Origin: DAOUMU01 sp034409055
GTDB lineage: Bacteria > Chloroflexota > Anaerolineae > 4572-78 > J111
Direction: 5' to 3'
DNA length: 7,257 nt
NCBI GenBank assembly: GCA_034409055.1
Contig: DAOUMU010000401.1
Coordinates: 1-7,257 of the forward strand
Part shown: positions 6,316 through 7,257 of the stretch, one piece after another
How positions within the stretch are numbered: the first letter of the stretch is position 1
How the letters are laid out: every line of letters starts with the position of its first letter
Translations under genes and position numbers: made by a program
The notes under the pieces: generated by a model
The model's database searches: none
Told to the model about the DNA's origin: nothing
What the model saw: the letters and a program-made list of their open reading frames with translations, nothing else

Positions 6316-6921
6316 TCATCGTCCGTTGCTGGTCGGTGCAACGACTCTGATAACTTGTTCTACGTTGGGCCCGCTTGGTAACTGTACACCCAATTCCGGG
6401 TCAAGAGCGCCAACCACGCTCTGGCATATGGCCTTCAGGGCGTGATGTGCCAACTTTACTTCTCGCTCCATGGCGGTAACCTCGGCGGCCACGTGCAGTG
6501 GGCTTGGATCAAGCTGGTAGCGTACCTCGCTTTCGATCTGGCGGCGGGCAAAGGATGCATCCAATGAGCGAAAAACATCCTCCAAAGCATCAGCCGCACG
6601 TCCCAAAACACCGTTGACAGGCTTGGTCGGCGTCCTTTGCTTGGCCAATGCCTCGCCGAGGTACCTGCCGAAGAGTTGCATCTGACGTCGGGCTTCAACT
6701 GTGTCTCCAAATGTGCTCCAGGCCATGGCAAACTCTAGAAGCATCTTTGCAAGGTTGACGGAGGAGCCTTCACCCCCCCCCGGGATTTCACCATACAGGC
6801 TAAAACCTGCTTCCGGGTCACCCTGAAGGTAGACGGTCCGTTCGTTCACCATCGCGTAGTACAGTCCACCACTGGCGATGGGGTAGGTCAGTACCGGCTT
6901 GCTGTGATCCACATTATCCAT
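6316..6921 (-). CDS. Uncharacterised 201-aa protein, upstream partner of the oxidoreductase
   Basis: I do not recognise this family with confidence. The protein is soluble, with no signal peptide or membrane segment. The N-terminal ~50 residues look beta-rich (LTYPIASGGLYYAMV, TVYLQGDPEAGFSLYGEI) and lead into a glycine stretch. The remainder looks helical (MLLEFAMAWSTFGDTVEARRQMQLF; AMEREVKLAHHALKAICQSVV), with a conserved-looking RYQLDPSPLHVAAEV segment at about 133-147. AGGAGG five bases before the ATG at 6921 supports the start. The stop overlaps an upstream in-frame ATG of the oxidoreductase frame (ATGA) and lies 44 bp before its preferred start, so the two are almost certainly co-transcribed and may act together. 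A run of nine G on the coding strand (6781-6773) encodes Gly codons near residue 48-50 and could slip. The gene is divergent from the regulator at 7042. Confidence 0.82.
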   Translation of the reverse strand: MDNVDHSKPVLTYPIASGGLYYAMVNERTVYLQGDPEAGFSLYGEIPGGGEGSSVNLAKMLLEFAMAWSTFGDTVEARRQMQLFGRYLGEALAKQRTPTKPVNGVLGRAADALEDVFRSLDASFARRQIESEVRYQLDPSPLHVAAEVTAMEREVKLAHHALKAICQSVVGALDPELGVQLPSGPNVEQVIRVVAPTSNGR

Positions 6922-7041
6922 TTTAACCTCCTGATATTATGTGAGTTTTTTCATTGTTGTGATATACTATGGTAGTAGCATATCAAATCATCGTTCCTGA
7001 AACGTGATTTTTTTGGGAAATTACCGTGAAAGTTGAAGCTA
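6922..7041. promoter_or_regulatory. Divergent promoter/operator region between the 201-aa operon and the SARP gene
   Basis: This 120-bp AT-rich spacer must hold both divergent promoters. Candidate dyads: TGATATACTA (6960-6969) facing TAGTA plus TATCA (6973-6977 and 6981-6985), a 26-bp imperfect palindrome; and AAATCA-T-CGTT (6985-6995) facing AACG-TGATTT (7001-7010). TATACT at 6964-6969 (plus) and its complement (minus) are possible -10 elements, but no good -35 partners are seen. Shared dyads in a divergent spacer suit autoregulation plus control of the operon by the SARP protein. Confidence 0.4.
6985..7014 (+). promoter_or_regulatory. Hairpin plus T7 tract in the SARP leader (operator or attenuator-like)
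   Basis: AAATCA-T-CGTT, a 5-base loop, then AACG-TGATTT, running straight into seven T residues (7008-7014), about 28 bp before the SARP ATG. The shape is that of an intrinsic terminator, but the stem is AT-rich and has a one-base bulge, so it would be weak. It could equally be a protein-binding dyad. Confidence 0.3.
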
Positions 7042-7257
7042 ATGGCTGTAAAGTTAGAGTTATCCTTGCTGGGAACAGTAGCCATTATCCAGAATGGAGA
7101 ATCGGTCAGCGGACAGATCTCGGCCAAGTCCCAGGCGCTGCTATGTTATTTGGCGGTCACGGGCTGCCCGCAGAGTCGGGAGAAGTTGGCCGGCTTATTA
7201 TGGGCTGACAAGTCTGAAGCCAGTGCTAAGGCCAATCTGCGCAAGTCGCTGTCTGAC
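7042..7257 (+). CDS. SARP-type regulator, N-terminal fragment (runs off the right edge)
   Basis: The frame is open for 72 codons to the window end. It begins MAVKLELSLLGTV, continues with ISAKSQALLCYLAVTG and REKLAGLLWADKSEASA, and ends NLRKSLSD. This is the typical N-terminal winged-helix DNA-binding region of BTAD/AfsR-like regulators: a short beta-sheet opening, then SAKSQALLCYLA, then the GLLW motif. The ATG at 7042 is preferred on family alignment; TTG at 7033 is an alternative, and the Shine-Dalgarno is weak (GAAAG or GAAG). It is transcribed divergently from the 201-aa/oxidoreductase operon. Its last residues are exactly those that should precede the first residues of the truncated regulator at the left edge of the window. 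Confidence 0.85.
   Translation, partial: MAVKLELSLLGTVAIIQNGESVSGQISAKSQALLCYLAVTGCPQSREKLAGLLWADKSEASAKANLRKSLSD

Noticed and set aside
6272..6319. Extended oxidoreductase start at 6319 overlapping the upstream stop (ATGA)
   Set aside because: There is no Shine-Dalgarno, and the 16 extra residues do not resemble a flavoprotein N-terminus, whereas 6271 has GAGGGGG. Coupled re-initiation at 6319 cannot be fully excluded.
7026..7208. GTG-initiated 60-codon frame at the right edge
   Set aside because: It is a shifted frame over the real SARP N-terminus, which has the family motifs.
1..7257. Small plasmid, based on matching ends
   Set aside because: No replication initiator, partition gene, iteron set or mobilisation gene is visible. 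Circularity stays open, but a plasmid label is not supported.

Overview
The window looks like accessory-flavoured chromosome from a Chloroflexota bacterium, probably an Anaerolineae relative and possibly from a metagenome. This rests on the regulator style (BTAD plus NB-ARC-type ATPase plus TPR protein with the RQTVAFN signature), the high-GC codon use and the cNMP-sensor/FAD-oxidoreductase combination. It is an inference, because no rRNA or taxonomic marker is present.

Layout. Bases 1-2855 (+) hold most of a large SARP/AfsR-like regulator whose first ~72 residues lie off the left edge. Bases 2856-3201 are non-coding but structured: an attC-like folded site at about 2903-3029, then a ~124-bp MITE-like element with terminal inverted repeats at 3050-3173. 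Bases 3202-4038 (-) encode a lipoprotein with a Pro/Thr-rich stalk and a conserved-looking C-terminal domain of unknown function. Bases 4039-4354 are non-coding and hold two inverted repeats. Bases 4355-6271 (-) encode a geranylgeranyl-reductase-type FAD oxidoreductase fused to a cyclic-nucleotide-binding domain, with a well-formed internal ribosome-binding site at the domain boundary. Bases 6316-6921 (-) encode an unrecognised 201-aa protein just upstream in the same probable operon. A 120-bp divergent spacer with dyad symmetries (6922-7041) separates that operon from the 5' end of a SARP-type regulator (7042-7257, +), which runs off the right edge.

The two edges fit together. The right-hand regulator fragment stops at ...NLRKSLSD and the left-hand one starts at LRQLVGN..., which is exactly the next part of the domain. 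With a 2-base overlap (ac) the two would make one uninterrupted 1022-residue protein. The window may therefore be a linearised circle or one unit of a tandem duplication, or it may lie between two paralogous regulators broken at the same conserved point by assembly. If it is one locus, the regulator is divergently transcribed from the 201-aa/oxidoreductase operon and is its obvious candidate regulator.

The lipoprotein gene and the attC-like site lie on the same strand in the order gene then site, as in an integron cassette. No integrase, attI or second attC is visible, so this is at most a solitary cassette or relic.
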